Of a stretch of 64,000 bases of DNA, positions 1-8,570 are shown in pieces. The notes beneath the pieces are model-generated. The model ran no database searches and had not been told where the DNA came from. It worked only from the letters and a program-made list of their open reading frames with translations. Source of the stretch: Catenovulum agarivorans DS-2 (GTDB taxonomy: Bacteria > Pseudomonadota > Gammaproteobacteria > Enterobacterales > Alteromonadaceae); assembly GCF_000568405.1 (NCBI RefSeq), contig NZ_ARZY01000004.1:1-64000 (forward strand). Reading direction: 5' to 3'. How positions within the stretch are numbered: the stretch's first letter is position 1; the number at the start of each line of letters is the position of its first letter. A program made the translations under genes and the position numbers.

Positions 1-56
1 ATTTGTCCACGAAAGATCAACAGGCCCTAGCCCCCTGATAACTTGTCTGACCTCAA

Positions 57-776
57 TTAGATTTTAATGAGCTCAGCAGTATAAAGAACTTCTGTTGGTG
101 AACCCGTAGGCGAGCCACCTATTGGTTCTAAACTAACGGCTAGCAAAGCAATATTGCCGTTTGCAAAATCTTGAGGAACGGGCAGCGAAGCCGTGCCCGA
201 TTTAGGCAATAAACCAAGTGAAATTGGCGCTTCTTGTGTTTTCACTACCATCCATAGTTCATAATCTTTGTCACTACGCGCAACTAATTTGTCACTTGCT
301 TTCACAATAAGTTGTTCACTGGTGACGTCAATCAACCATAATGATTGTTGTTGCTTGCCTTTAACAAGCGCAAACTGATCACTAACAAATCGTTGATCGA
401 CTGGTTGAATTGGCTGCATTAATAAAATAGCAAGTACCAAACTCGCGGCTAAACTGATGGCACTAATGGTTGGCCAGAACCAGTTGTTTTTTGTGTTGTC
501 TTGTGTGTTACCGTCGCTACGAGCTTGAGTTAGCAACGAAATCTTTCCGCCATGAATGCGAGCTTGAATTTTTGTCCATACCTCTTCATTTGGTACCTTG
601 TGGGGTAATGGTGTACCTAATGCATTTAGATGGCGTTCCCACTGTGTTGTGGCCTCGCGAGCGTGGCTAGAGGTCATGAGTAAACGTGCAAAACGTTTAC
701 GAGCGGCGCCGTTTAGAGTGCCTAGTACGTATTCTGCTGCTAGGTAACTCATGAGTTCGTCATTGTCATACTTCAT
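57..776 (-). CDS. Anti-sigma factor, RskA-like, membrane anchored
   Basis: Probable membrane-bound antagonist of the ECF sigma factor encoded just upstream. The 239-residue protein has a cytoplasmic N-terminal part (about 1-95), one membrane segment (about 99-120, rich in Leu/Ile/Ala) and an extracytoplasmic C-terminal part of the RskA type. I chose the ATG at 776 because it overlaps the sigma gene's TGA in an ATGA junction, the usual sign of translational coupling; an in-frame start 12 bases upstream (788) is also open. No zinc-binding HxxxCxxC motif is visible in the N-terminal domain, so this is not a ZAS-type anti-sigma. The inducing signal is unknown. Confidence 0.8.
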   Translation of the reverse strand: MKYDNDELMSYLAAEYVLGTLNGAARKRFARLLMTSSHAREATTQWERHLNALGTPLPHKVPNEEVWTKIQARIHGGKISLLTQARSDGNTQDNTKNNWFWPTISAISLAASLVLAILLMQPIQPVDQRFVSDQFALVKGKQQQSLWLIDVTSEQLIVKASDKLVARSDKDYELWMVVKTQEAPISLGLLPKSGTASLPVPQDFANGNIALLAVSLEPIGGSPTGSPTEVLYTAELIKI

Positions 777-1291
777 ATTCCAAGGCACCTCTTAAGTTGT
801 GATAAACCTCGACGGATCCAGCTCTTTACCGTTCCCATTGGATCACCCAAATAAGATACTACTTCGCTATGGCTGAAACCGCGAAAATAAGCCAAATGAA
901 TAGCTTGGCGTTGCTCCGGAGCCAGAGCTTCAATACAGTGAGACAGCTGAGAGTTTTCTTCTACCACAATCTGCTCTTGTGCATTATGTTCTTCATTTAA
1001 GTCTTGTTCCTGTCTAACTTTTTGATAGCGCAACATGTCTAAGCAACGGTACCTAGCGATACTCACCATCCAACTTAGCACTTCGCCTTTATCCACTTGG
1101 TAATCACTAGCATTGTGCCAAATGCGGACATAGGCTTCTTGCAGTGCCTCATCGGCTAGTGCTCCGTTGCCAAGCATTTTTCGGCAGATTGTATTGAGTA
1201 AACCACTGGTGTCTTTATATAAATACTCAAAAGCTTTTTGATCTCCTTCAGCTACTGCAATTAGCCATGGTAAATGTTTATCTTTTTGCAC
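773..1291 (-). CDS. ECF-type sigma-70 factor
   Basis: Extracytoplasmic-function sigma factor that directs RNA polymerase to a small stress regulon. Region 2 is near residues 20-90 (DEALQEAYVRIWHNASDY) and the region 4 helix-turn-helix near 115-165 (GFSHSEVVSYLGDPMGTVKS). I chose the GTG start at 1291 because AGGGGAT lies seven bases upstream and it gives a normal 172-residue ECF protein; the frame stays open to an ATG at 1354, which would add a tail of 21 residues untypical of the family. It is coupled to the anti-sigma gene downstream. Target genes cannot be told from the window. Confidence 0.85.
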   Translation of the reverse strand: MQKDKHLPWLIAVAEGDQKAFEYLYKDTSGLLNTICRKMLGNGALADEALQEAYVRIWHNASDYQVDKGEVLSWMVSIARYRCLDMLRYQKVRQEQDLNEEHNAQEQIVVEENSQLSHCIEALAPEQRQAIHLAYFRGFSHSEVVSYLGDPMGTVKSWIRRGLSQLKRCLGI

Positions 1292-1544
1292 GTATATATC
1301 CCCTAAACGAATTACAAACCAATTTGGATGCATAATTTTCAACCAGCCTAGCACATAAAGGTTGATATACCATTTACCGTGTTAATAAATGTTAACAACA
1401 TCAAGTACTTCAAAATCCTAAGCGTTTTTTTATTTATGATTTGTGTTATGGCATGGGAGCTTATTTCAATATGTGTCGCTGGTAGAGCTCAACCTATGTT
1501 GCTCGTTGCTTAGGTGTGTTGGTGGCTACATGGTGGTATTAATA

Positions 1545-2210
1545 TTACTTTTGCTCAGGCCTTTTTGCTTTTTCAACCAATCGTTCGGGCATTTTTGTTG
1601 CGAGTGACGCCAGGGCCTTTTCAGCGCGTTTGTGCATTTTTTTATCGGCGATAACAGTGTTGTGCAGCCAGTGGTAGGCGTCTTCAAAATCAAGTGGGCT
1701 ACCAAGGCCTTGATCAAGGTATTCGGCAAATTGAACTCTTGCTTTTATGTGGCCAAGCGCGGCGGCTTCACGTAGATAGTTGATTGCGCGTTTATCATCT
1801 TGTTGCACGAGTATGCCGTTGGCGTAATAACGACCTAGTTGCTCAAGTGCACCGGGTAAACCTTGGTGAGCGGCTTGTTGCATATAGTACAAACCTAACT
1901 CGGGGTTTTTATCCACGCATACACCCCAAGCTAACATATCACCCCATAAAAATTGATATGCAGGGGTTTTAACGATTTGTGCACGAGCTTCAATATCTTC
2001 AACCAACTGACATCTATCTTCTTTTACGCGAGTGAGGTGAGTGTTGTTATTTATCCAACCGATTAATTCTTCTTGCGAGTAAATTTGCACAACTTTTAAG
2101 TTATCAAATTCATTGGCTTGGCTGTTAGCGGTTGTAAAGAGGCTAAACAAAGTTGCAAACGCACAAACGGCCACTGATGTTTGTTTTAAAGTTGAATTGT
2201 TGTTAGCCAT
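1545..2210 (-). CDS. motX: Sodium-driven flagellar motor protein MotX
   Basis: MotX is a periplasmic T-ring component of Na+-driven polar flagella, where with MotY it helps place the PomAB stator. The 221-residue protein has a signal peptide ending near residue 33 (TANSQA), then the diagnostic segment KEDRCQLVEDIEARA and GDMLAWGVCVDKNPELGLYY, which I recognise from Vibrio MotX, followed by Sel1-type repeats (AAHQGLPGALEQLGRYYANG, then AAALGHIKARVQFAEYLDQG). The two cysteines conserved in MotX are present. The gene stands alone, as motX commonly does, with no other flagellar gene in the window. Confidence 0.9.
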   Translation of the reverse strand: MANNNSTLKQTSVAVCAFATLFSLFTTANSQANEFDNLKVVQIYSQEELIGWINNNTHLTRVKEDRCQLVEDIEARAQIVKTPAYQFLWGDMLAWGVCVDKNPELGLYYMQQAAHQGLPGALEQLGRYYANGILVQQDDKRAINYLREAAALGHIKARVQFAEYLDQGLGSPLDFEDAYHWLHNTVIADKKMHKRAEKALASLATKMPERLVEKAKRPEQK

Positions 2211-2347
2211 AGATATCTGCCAAAAAAATGTCGTTAAGTTAAATTTAGCTCAATGTAGATGATTTAAGCAGATATTGTGCCGAATTTAAATGTTCAATGA
2301 TTGGCGATTAAATTGTAAGGTATAGCAAAATTTTATTGGGAATGATT

Positions 2348-3100
2348 ATGATAGAGTTTACTTCGGTACACACACCAAAATTAGTTGCGTTGAATCCAGC
2401 TGAGCACAGAAAATTACGTATGTTGGTGGATAAAATCGAATTGCATAACGCTCAGCAGCATATGGCACCAGCGATGTTTTCTGAATATGTTCGATTGGCT
2501 GCCAATTATCCAATTGTACTAAGTAAAAATGAGCACACAGGCCAATTCACCACTAATGTTTTATTTGGTTTAGAACAAAATGAAAATTTATTTTGGGATA
2601 AAAATCAATGGCAAGCAGCCTACACTCCGATGCAAGTGCGCCGCCAGCCATTTTTTATTGGCCAAGAACCAAACGAAGCTGAGCCTAGTAAACCTAAATA
2701 TGTGTTGTGTATTGATGAAAACAGCCCAGCTTTAAGTTTTGAGCAAGGAGAGGTGTTGTTTGATGAAAACGGTGAACAAACCGAGGTGTTTAAACAAAGT
2801 TATCAGGTGATCAGTGATATTTTAAAAGACGAGCCAATCACACAAGACTTTGTTCATCATTTAGTTCAACTCGACTTAATCGAACCGATGAACTTAGACA
2901 TCGTGTTAGACAACCAACAAAAATTACAAGTGAATGGTTTATATACCATATCTAACGAAGGTTTAAGTATGTTGAAAGCTGCTGAACTAGCGATGCTTAA
3001 CGATAAAGGCTACTTAAGTGCTTGTTTTGCTCTTGCGCACTCAGTCGCACAAATTCATACATTGATTCAACTAAAAAATCGGCGTGTTCAATCAAGCTAA
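2348..3100 (+). CDS. SapC family protein
   Basis: A 250-residue protein with the features of the SapC family (PF07277): the N-terminal segment HRKLRMLVDKIELHNAQQHMAPAMF is reduced to the pattern of alternating basic and aliphatic residues near 18-40, and a conserved YPIVLSKNEHTGQF segment follows. Biochemical function is not established; the family is often found near TonB-dependent receptors and tryptophan-halogenase-like genes in marine Proteobacteria, and two such units lie 8-18 kb downstream here. No signal peptide is visible. The ATG at 2348 has GGGA six bases upstream; ATG 2342 is an alternative. Confidence 0.75.
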   Translation: MIEFTSVHTPKLVALNPAEHRKLRMLVDKIELHNAQQHMAPAMFSEYVRLAANYPIVLSKNEHTGQFTTNVLFGLEQNENLFWDKNQWQAAYTPMQVRRQPFFIGQEPNEAEPSKPKYVLCIDENSPALSFEQGEVLFDENGEQTEVFKQSYQVISDILKDEPITQDFVHHLVQLDLIEPMNLDIVLDNQQKLQVNGLYTISNEGLSMLKAAELAMLNDKGYLSACFALAHSVAQIHTLIQLKNRRVQSS

Positions 3101-3158
3101 AGCCACTTTGTGTTTTAGCCAATAGCTGACTATGCTTATAGCTACTTTCGTCGTTTAG

Positions 3159-4073
3159 TTGTGGGTAAAAAGCTTGTTACTTAGGTTGACCATATTTTTT
3201 GTCGCTATATGGACACAGGCAACGGCATTTGCGTTTGGCACTTTGTTTACCTATATGGGAAACGAATCTGTGGAGGACGAGCGCAATAATTATGACAAGC
3301 GTTTACTCGAGCTTGCGCTGGAAAAAACTGTTGCTGAATACGGCCCATTTGCAATGGTGCCGACGAGTAAAGGCATTAATTTAAGTCGGATAATTAAGTT
3401 AGCCGAAGCTAATCATTTTAATAATTTCTTTTTTAAATTCTCTGTTACTGACGAAATGCTCAGTAAATTTCTGTCAATTCAAATACCAATTGATAGGGGG
3501 GTAGTTGGTTATAGAATTGCTTTTGTTCACCAACAGAATCAATACGCATTCGCCAATGTTAATAGTCTGAAATCTCTTACCGATTACTCAATTATTCAGG
3601 GAATAGGCTGGTTGGATACACAAATTCTCCACCATAACAAACTGAGTGTTTTTCAGGTTAGTAATTACAACAGTATGTTCGCTATGGTTGAGCGCAAGCG
3701 GGTTGATTTATTTTTCAGAGGGATAAACGAAATCACGCATGAGTTTGACGACTTTTCTATTGCTTACAATAATTTACGGATTGAGCCTCATTTGCTGCTG
3801 GTTTATCCATTACCCAGGTTTTTTATGACCTCGAAAGACAATGGTAAAAATGCAGAGCGAGTTGAACTTGGACTAAAGCGAGCTTGGCAAGACGGCAGTT
3901 TTGTTGCTTTATGGCGAGAACATCATTTAGCTAGCATCAAAAAAGTTAACTTGTCGGAAAGAAAAATTATTCGTTTAGACAACCCATTTATCAAAACGTT
4001 ACCAAGCAACTACACCCAATATAACTTTACTATTGACGAGCTTATTACTGAGCCAAAGGCAAACAAAAACTAA
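3159..4073 (+). CDS. Periplasmic solute-binding-like protein
   Basis: A 304-residue protein with an N-terminal hydrophobic segment resembling a signal peptide (LLLRLTIFFVAIWTQATAFA) and an overall layout like the extracellular solute-binding type 3 family often annotated as a transporter substrate-binding domain protein. No transporter permease is adjacent, so it may serve in sensing rather than uptake. The best available start is a TTG at 3159; there is no convincing ribosome site and no ATG before the signal peptide. Its 3' end overlaps the convergent histidine kinase gene by 29 bases. The ligand is unknown. Confidence 0.6.
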   Translation: MWVKSLLLRLTIFFVAIWTQATAFAFGTLFTYMGNESVEDERNNYDKRLLELALEKTVAEYGPFAMVPTSKGINLSRIIKLAEANHFNNFFFKFSVTDEMLSKFLSIQIPIDRGVVGYRIAFVHQQNQYAFANVNSLKSLTDYSIIQGIGWLDTQILHHNKLSVFQVSNYNSMFAMVERKRVDLFFRGINEITHEFDDFSIAYNNLRIEPHLLLVYPLPRFFMTSKDNGKNAERVELGLKRAWQDGSFVALWREHHLASIKKVNLSERKIIRLDNPFIKTLPSNYTQYNFTIDELITEPKANKN

Positions 4074-5505
4074 ATTCACTGCCTTTTTCAGGCGCTGATT
4101 TAACCTTAATTTCGCTTTTGTGTAACTTGAGCAAATGGTTGACTATAGCTAAGCCTAAACCCGCATTGAGTGATTGGCTTTTGCTATTGCTGGCTTTGTA
4201 TCTAGCATCGAATATATGCTTGAGTTCTGTTGGGGGAATGCCCACGCCAGAGTCAACAATTTTTATCAGCGATTGATGCGCGTTTACTCCAAGTACAATA
4301 TCGATACAGCCGTGGGGGGGAGTATGGCGAATTGCATTGTCGATTAAATTGACAAATATGCGTTCTAATTTAGCGATATCGGCTAGTACAATTGGTGAAA
4401 TGTGTTCGGGCATTTTAACTTGCACGCTAACTTGGGCTTTTTGCGCTTGAAAGGAGAGTCTTTGCACAATATCCAGCGTGAGTTCAACCAAGTTTACTCG
4501 CTCAAAGTGAGTTTTAATATCGCCATGTTCTAGTCGAGCAAGCTCGAACAGGGCTTCTACCAGCTGGCTGAGTTGTTGAGTATTTTTATGTGCCCTTTCA
4601 ATTAATTGTGGGCTTTTCTGTGGTTCATCTGCAATTAACCAAGTTTCTAAGTAACCATTGAGTGCTGTGAGTGGTGTTCTAAAATCATGAGATATGTGCG
4701 AGAGCAATTCAGTTCGCAGCTGTTCGGTCGATTTTATCTGACTAAATTGCTGTTGAATATGTGTTGCTGCTAGCTGAATATCTTGCTGGAGTAAATCAAT
4801 TTCATCAGAACTAAACCAGCTTTTGTGCAGTTGTGGCAATTGACTATAGTTGCTATCAACAAAACTATGTAATTGTTGGCTCACTTGGCGTACAGGCCGG
4901 CTAACGATATGAATAATTAATGCCAAAACTATTGCGGCAAACATTAGGCTTAGCAGTAAAATAATTAAACCATTTTGCAAAACTTGGCTGGCAGATAACA
5001 TATCCACTAAGCCAGTAAACTTTTGTCCGCCAATAACAACATACAAATACCCTGTTATGTCACCTTGCGGTGTGTAAATTGGCGCAGCTGAAAATATTTT
5101 TTGTTCGCCAGGGGTACGCGGATCACTGCCATAAATCGGATAACTTTGCCCTGCTAAAAATGCTTTTATCGGAGCAAGCTTTATCTGTTTTAGCTTAACT
5201 ACTCCAGCGGGGGCAGAATAAGCTAAAATTTGGCCATTTGCGTCAATGGCATAAAACTCCCACTCAGGCCCCAACAACATTTGCGTATGGAATACTTGTT
5301 TTAAATCCGTTTGGTTAATAACGCCACGTTGTAAATCATGGCTATCGTGAATAAGGTGATGGGCTAATTCGTGGTGGAGTTGTTGTTTAACTTCGTGGCT
5401 AAAGGTTTGGCTGTTCGACACATACCAATTAAATGCCAATGCGCTAAACAGTAAAAACAATAATGTGCATACTAAACTTAAACGGGCTGCCAGAGTGTTA
5501 AACAT
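4045..5505 (-). CDS. Membrane sensor histidine kinase
   Basis: Sensor kinase of an OmpR/EnvZ-type two-component system. It has a first membrane helix at about residues 8-28, a periplasmic sensor region of about 150 residues, a second helix at about 178-200, a HAMP-like linker, the dimerisation and phosphoacceptor box HISHDFRTPL with the predicted phospho-His at 273, and an ATPase domain with an N-box (NLIDNAIRHTPPHG), DSGVGIP and GLGLAIV. It lies nine bases downstream of the response regulator gene on the same strand, so the two are almost surely co-transcribed. The adjacent spondin-domain genes, on the same strand and upstream of the pair, are plausible targets; this is inference. Confidence 0.9.
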   Translation of the reverse strand: MFNTLAARLSLVCTLLFLLFSALAFNWYVSNSQTFSHEVKQQLHHELAHHLIHDSHDLQRGVINQTDLKQVFHTQMLLGPEWEFYAIDANGQILAYSAPAGVVKLKQIKLAPIKAFLAGQSYPIYGSDPRTPGEQKIFSAAPIYTPQGDITGYLYVVIGGQKFTGLVDMLSASQVLQNGLIILLLSLMFAAIVLALIIHIVSRPVRQVSQQLHSFVDSNYSQLPQLHKSWFSSDEIDLLQQDIQLAATHIQQQFSQIKSTEQLRTELLSHISHDFRTPLTALNGYLETWLIADEPQKSPQLIERAHKNTQQLSQLVEALFELARLEHGDIKTHFERVNLVELTLDIVQRLSFQAQKAQVSVQVKMPEHISPIVLADIAKLERIFVNLIDNAIRHTPPHGCIDIVLGVNAHQSLIKIVDSGVGIPPTELKHIFDARYKASNSKSQSLNAGLGLAIVNHLLKLHKSEIKVKSAPEKGSEFSFCLPLAQ

Positions 5506-5514
5506 AAGGGTATC

Positions 5515-6231
5515 CTAATGGACTAATTGATTGGGTGCGACAAACTTGTAACCGACACCCCAAACAGTTTGCAGCCATTGTGGATTCGTTGGGTCGACCT
5601 CTAATTTCGCTCGCAAGCGATTAACCGTAGAATTAACGGTATGGGCAGAGTTTGCGTGTTGATAACCCCAAATTTGCTCCAACAAATGTTCGCGTGAAAA
5701 CACTCGGCTAGGTTGTTGTGCAAGAAAATGCAGTAGTTCAAATTCCTTGTGGCTGATATCCTGAAATTCCCCGTTGAGTTTTATTTGATAGCGGTTTGGG
5801 TCAATTTCTAGCTGCTCAAAGGTTAACACTGGCTGCAAATTTTCATCTCGCTCGCCAGCAGTTAAGCTGTGTAAACGACGCAGATGTGCTTTTACCCGTG
5901 CTTGTAGTTCTAAAACTGAAAAGGGTTTAGTTAGGTAGTCATCAGCGCCACTTTCAAGCCCCACCACTAAATCCAGCTCAGACGATTTAGCCGTCAGCAT
6001 AATAATTGGAATATTTGGATGTAATTGACGCATGCGTTTACAAAGTTTCAAACCATCAGTACCGGGCAACATAATGTCAAAAATAGCCAAATCATAATGT
6101 TGATTAAGTTGTTTGTAGGCCTGGTTGCCGTCGTTAATCACGGTAATTTTATGGTCTAACATTCCTAAATTTATCGATACTATGTTGGCAATATCTGGAT
6201 TATCTTCCACCAATAAAATATGTTTACACAT
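5515..6231 (-). CDS. OmpR/PhoB-type response regulator
   Basis: DNA-binding response regulator of 238 residues. The receiver domain (1-120) has the acidic pocket (VED at 8-10), the phosphoacceptor Asp52 in FDIMLPG and Lys102 in LTKPFS. A C-terminal winged helix of the Trans_reg_C type follows (HKEFELLHFLAQQPSRVFSR, then VNSTVNRLRAKLE and the GVGYKF strand). It is the first gene of the pair with the sensor kinase. I could not assign it to PhoB or another named regulator; the sensor half has a large periplasmic domain unlike PhoR. Confidence 0.92.
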   Translation of the reverse strand: MCKHILLVEDNPDIANIVSINLGMLDHKITVINDGNQAYKQLNQHYDLAIFDIMLPGTDGLKLCKRMRQLHPNIPIIMLTAKSSELDLVVGLESGADDYLTKPFSVLELQARVKAHLRRLHSLTAGERDENLQPVLTFEQLEIDPNRYQIKLNGEFQDISHKEFELLHFLAQQPSRVFSREHLLEQIWGYQHANSAHTVNSTVNRLRAKLEVDPTNPQWLQTVWGVGYKFVAPNQLVH

Positions 6232-6289
6232 AATTGCTCCCTATCATCTACCCAAGCTGGTTTAGATAAGGAGCGTGTTTTCAACAATT

Positions 6290-7006
6290 TTATTGCATAC
6301 GAGTGATGGTTATTTTTGTGACAGGGTTATCAAATTTGTGCTCGGGGCTGAGTAACGAACCCGTTAGCTCTGCATTTGACAACACACCAGGGTGAATATG
6401 CACTCGGTCAACATCATTTCGAGCACTATTGTAACCTTCGCCACCGGCTGCAGGACCTGGCAAATTAATCTCATCATTTGCTTCTGTACCGGCATCGTAC
6501 GCCATGGTGGTGTAGTGCATGCTCATGCCGACATCTAAGCTAGACAAATCTATAGCTGTTTTGCCAGTAAAAGCATCGTTGGTATTAACCAGCATAGTTG
6601 CAATAGATAAATGCATATAATTTTCGTACATGCTTTCTATCATCCAACTTTGGCTATTACCTGGCATTAAAATGCCCTCACCAGAGTAGGCCATTTTTAC
6701 TGAAGGTAATTCAGCAAGTTGGCTGTTGTCACCGCCTTCAGCCATCACCTCTAGCGCATTACTAGCCAATTCACCCATCATCCATAATTTAGTTGATGCA
6801 TTGTGTAGGGTTAAACTTACAGGTGACATCGGCTGTGCTTGGGTTAAGTTAGTCACAGTGATCTGGTAGTGATAACTTTGCTTCATCTCATCATCTTTGT
6901 CGTCATCATCGCTGTTAATATCAATGCTACAGCCGCTCAATACAGACATTCCAGCAATGAGTGATAACCAAATCAAACTATGAGCAGGTTTAAATTGAGT
7001 TTTCAT
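6290..7006 (-). CDS. Spondin-domain lipoprotein
   Basis: A 238-residue predicted lipoprotein. The signal peptide ends in a lipobox (SVLSGC) and is followed by an acidic stretch (SDDDDKDDE) and one spondin-N-like domain of the kind found in marine gammaproteobacteria (YQITVTNLTQAQPMSPVSLT, AYDAGTEANDEINLPGP, VHIHPGV). I chose the ATG at 7006, which has AAGGAG six bases upstream. It lies ten bases after the second spondin gene, so both form one operon. Function is unknown; bacterial spondin domains are thought to be secreted or surface proteins. Confidence 0.8.
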   Translation of the reverse strand: MKTQFKPAHSLIWLSLIAGMSVLSGCSIDINSDDDDKDDEMKQSYHYQITVTNLTQAQPMSPVSLTLHNASTKLWMMGELASNALEVMAEGGDNSQLAELPSVKMAYSGEGILMPGNSQSWMIESMYENYMHLSIATMLVNTNDAFTGKTAIDLSSLDVGMSMHYTTMAYDAGTEANDEINLPGPAAGGEGYNSARNDVDRVHIHPGVLSNAELTGSLLSPEHKFDNPVTKITITRMQ

Positions 7007-7016
7007 AGCCAACTCC

Positions 7017-7730
7017 TTATTTCACTGTTACCACTAATTTTGCTACCGGATTTAACCAACGATGCACGCGACTATCTAAATCAGACATGCCGCCAGCATT
7101 GTCTGTGTCACCAACATTACCTGGGTGGATGTGTACCATGTTGTTGGCTTCAGTAGTGCGTACGCCAGATGCGCCTGAACCACCATCTCCATTCGGTGCA
7201 ACTGGAATCCCAGGTGTGCCAGAAGCACCACCACCGTTAATTATTTCATCGTTTGCTTCAGAGCCTGCATCATATGCGTTTAACCAAACTGTGTAAGTGC
7301 CAGCTTCAGATGGGATCTTCCAGCTGTCTAAACCAACAAAACCATCGTTAGTTGGCAATAACATAGCTGTGAGGGACAAATACATATTGTCTTGCGTATC
7401 TAACATGGCCGTAGTCATGGCACCTGCACCCAGCATACCTTGCGCTGGATTTTCAACTACAACACCACCTGCAGTTGTTACTTGGCTAGATAAATCGTCT
7501 ATTGCACCACCTTCAGCCATTTTTTGTAATGCGGCAGATGCCGTATCACCTACTTTAAACAACATGGTTTGGCTGTCATGCGCTGCAACTAACACGGGGG
7601 TAAAAGTAATGCCGTGAGTTAAGTTATATAGTTTAATATCTAACTCAGCCGCTTGAGCTGAAAAAGCACTTGCTGCCAATGCTGCTGCCATGACTGCGTT
7701 TTTTGCGAGTGATTGAGCTGTTATTTTCAT
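7017..7730 (-). CDS. Secreted spondin-domain protein
   Basis: A 237-residue exported protein with a signal peptide (MAAALAASAFSAQA) and one spondin-N-like domain carrying the same landmarks as the downstream lipoprotein: LYNLTHGITFTPVLVAAH, KMAEGG, NAYDAGSEANDEI and MVHIHPGNVGD. A glycine-rich insert (GGGASGTPGIP to GGSGASG) separates the last two. It is first in the two-gene operon. The pair differs in anchoring, one soluble and one lipidated, which suggests two parts of one surface system. The neighbouring two-component genes are on the same strand downstream. Role unknown. Confidence 0.8.
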   Translation of the reverse strand: MKITAQSLAKNAVMAAALAASAFSAQAAELDIKLYNLTHGITFTPVLVAAHDSQTMLFKVGDTASAALQKMAEGGAIDDLSSQVTTAGGVVVENPAQGMLGAGAMTTAMLDTQDNMYLSLTAMLLPTNDGFVGLDSWKIPSEAGTYTVWLNAYDAGSEANDEIINGGGASGTPGIPVAPNGDGGSGASGVRTTEANNMVHIHPGNVGDTDNAGGMSDLDSRVHRWLNPVAKLVVTVK

Positions 7731-8072
7731 TTTGATTCTCCGTCAAAGGAATTTAGTTATCAGGTCAGAATCATTGTCGAAAATAACTATCGCAAAACAA
7801 TATAAGTAAATATCACAAAAGTATCCCAAGTTGTTTTCGTACAATAGTTCGAGGTGTGGAGCTTGGGTGATTGTTTAATTTGTGCAGGACATTAGACTCA
7901 AACCTAAGCTTTAATAGCAGGGATTAGCACCAAAGTGCTAGAGCATAATTATCGCAAAAACGCAGCAAGTACGTCCTTGTATGCTTCGCTTTTTCATCCA
8001 TGAAAAAGAGATTTTGCTCTAAATTATTGTTCTATCACTTTTCACAAGTCACCTTAATAAAAGAAAACTCAA
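7731..8072. promoter_or_regulatory. Gene-free divergent region
   Basis: 342 bases between the spondin operon and the GlcG-like gene. It contains two near-identical 15-mers reading ATAAYTATCGCAAAA (7783-7797 and 7945-7959), a perfect TAGCAC-CAAA-GTGCTA hairpin (7925-7940) and the inverted-repeat-bounded element described separately. Promoters of both flanking units must lie here, but I cannot place a confident -35/-10. Confidence 0.4.
7939..8021. repeat. Small palindromic element bounded by TAGAGCA/TGCTCTA
   Basis: An 83-base non-coding stretch bounded by a perfect 7-base inverted repeat (7939-7945 and 8015-8021). It also holds a near-palindrome CAAGTACGTCCTTG and a perfect CTTTTTCAT-CC-ATGAAAAAG inverted repeat (7989-8008). 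The two halves are loosely complementary over most of the length. This looks like a folded RNA or a small dispersed palindromic element; no second copy was noticed in this window. Confidence 0.4.
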
Positions 8073-8468
8073 ATGAATATAACGTTAAAACTAGCCCAAC
8101 AGCTAATCACTAACACAATTGAAATCGCCACCAGTAAAAATCAGCAAGTCGCAGTCGCGATTGTTGATGCACACGGTGAATTGCTTGCATATGCTCGAAT
8201 GGATGGCACAGCTTTGCATGCAGGCGTGCTTGCACAAAACAAAGCTTATACCTCAGCGCGAGATAGACAAAAAACATCGTCACTGGCGAAATGGGCGCAA
8301 CAAACAGGTAAAGATTTAGCCTATTGGACAGATGTAAAATTTACCGGCATCGCGGGTGGTGTACCCATTGAAAGCAACCAAGGGGTGATTGGCGCAATTG
8401 GCATTAGTGGTTTAGCTGAAGAAGATGATGAAGCGTTAGCGTTAAATGTGCTGAAGATTAGTTTGTAG
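8073..8468 (+). CDS. GlcG/HbpS-family protein
   Basis: A 131-residue protein matching the GlcG/HbpS family (PF03928): it begins with a helix of the LAQQLITNTIEIA type, then VAVAIVDAHGELLAYARMDG, ALHAGVLAQNKAYTSA and a C-terminal GIAGGVPIE and GVIGAIGISG. Members bind haem or are found beside glycolate and propanediol genes; none of those neighbours is present, so the substrate is open. No signal peptide is seen, so it is probably cytoplasmic. The gene appears monocistronic, 102 bases before the LytS-type kinase. Confidence 0.8.
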   Translation: MNITLKLAQQLITNTIEIATSKNQQVAVAIVDAHGELLAYARMDGTALHAGVLAQNKAYTSARDRQKTSSLAKWAQQTGKDLAYWTDVKFTGIAGGVPIESNQGVIGAIGISGLAEEDDEALALNVLKISL

Positions 8469-8471
8469 CTT

Positions 8472-8503
8472 GCCGTTTATCACGGCTATAAACCGCTTAT
8501 CAT
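8472..8503 (+). promoter_or_regulatory. Putative LytTR-regulator direct repeat upstream of lytS-like gene
   Basis: GCCGTTTATCAC (8472-8483) and ACCGCTTATCAT (8492-8503) form a direct repeat with a 20-base period. ACCGCTTA fits the ACC[GA]CT[CT]A half-site known for the LytTR regulator BtsR/YehT. The last eleven bases recur exactly upstream of the first TBDR. Confidence 0.4.
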
Positions 8504-8570
8504 GTTTAGTTGTCAAAGCAGCTCCAGCCAAGTAAATTTAATGCTTGGGTAACTTGTTGTAAATTCTATT

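Noticed and set aside
7087-7617. Two open frames antisense to the spondin gene
   Set aside because: They are out-of-frame shadows of a gene with a clear signal peptide and domain; no ribosome sites or family features.
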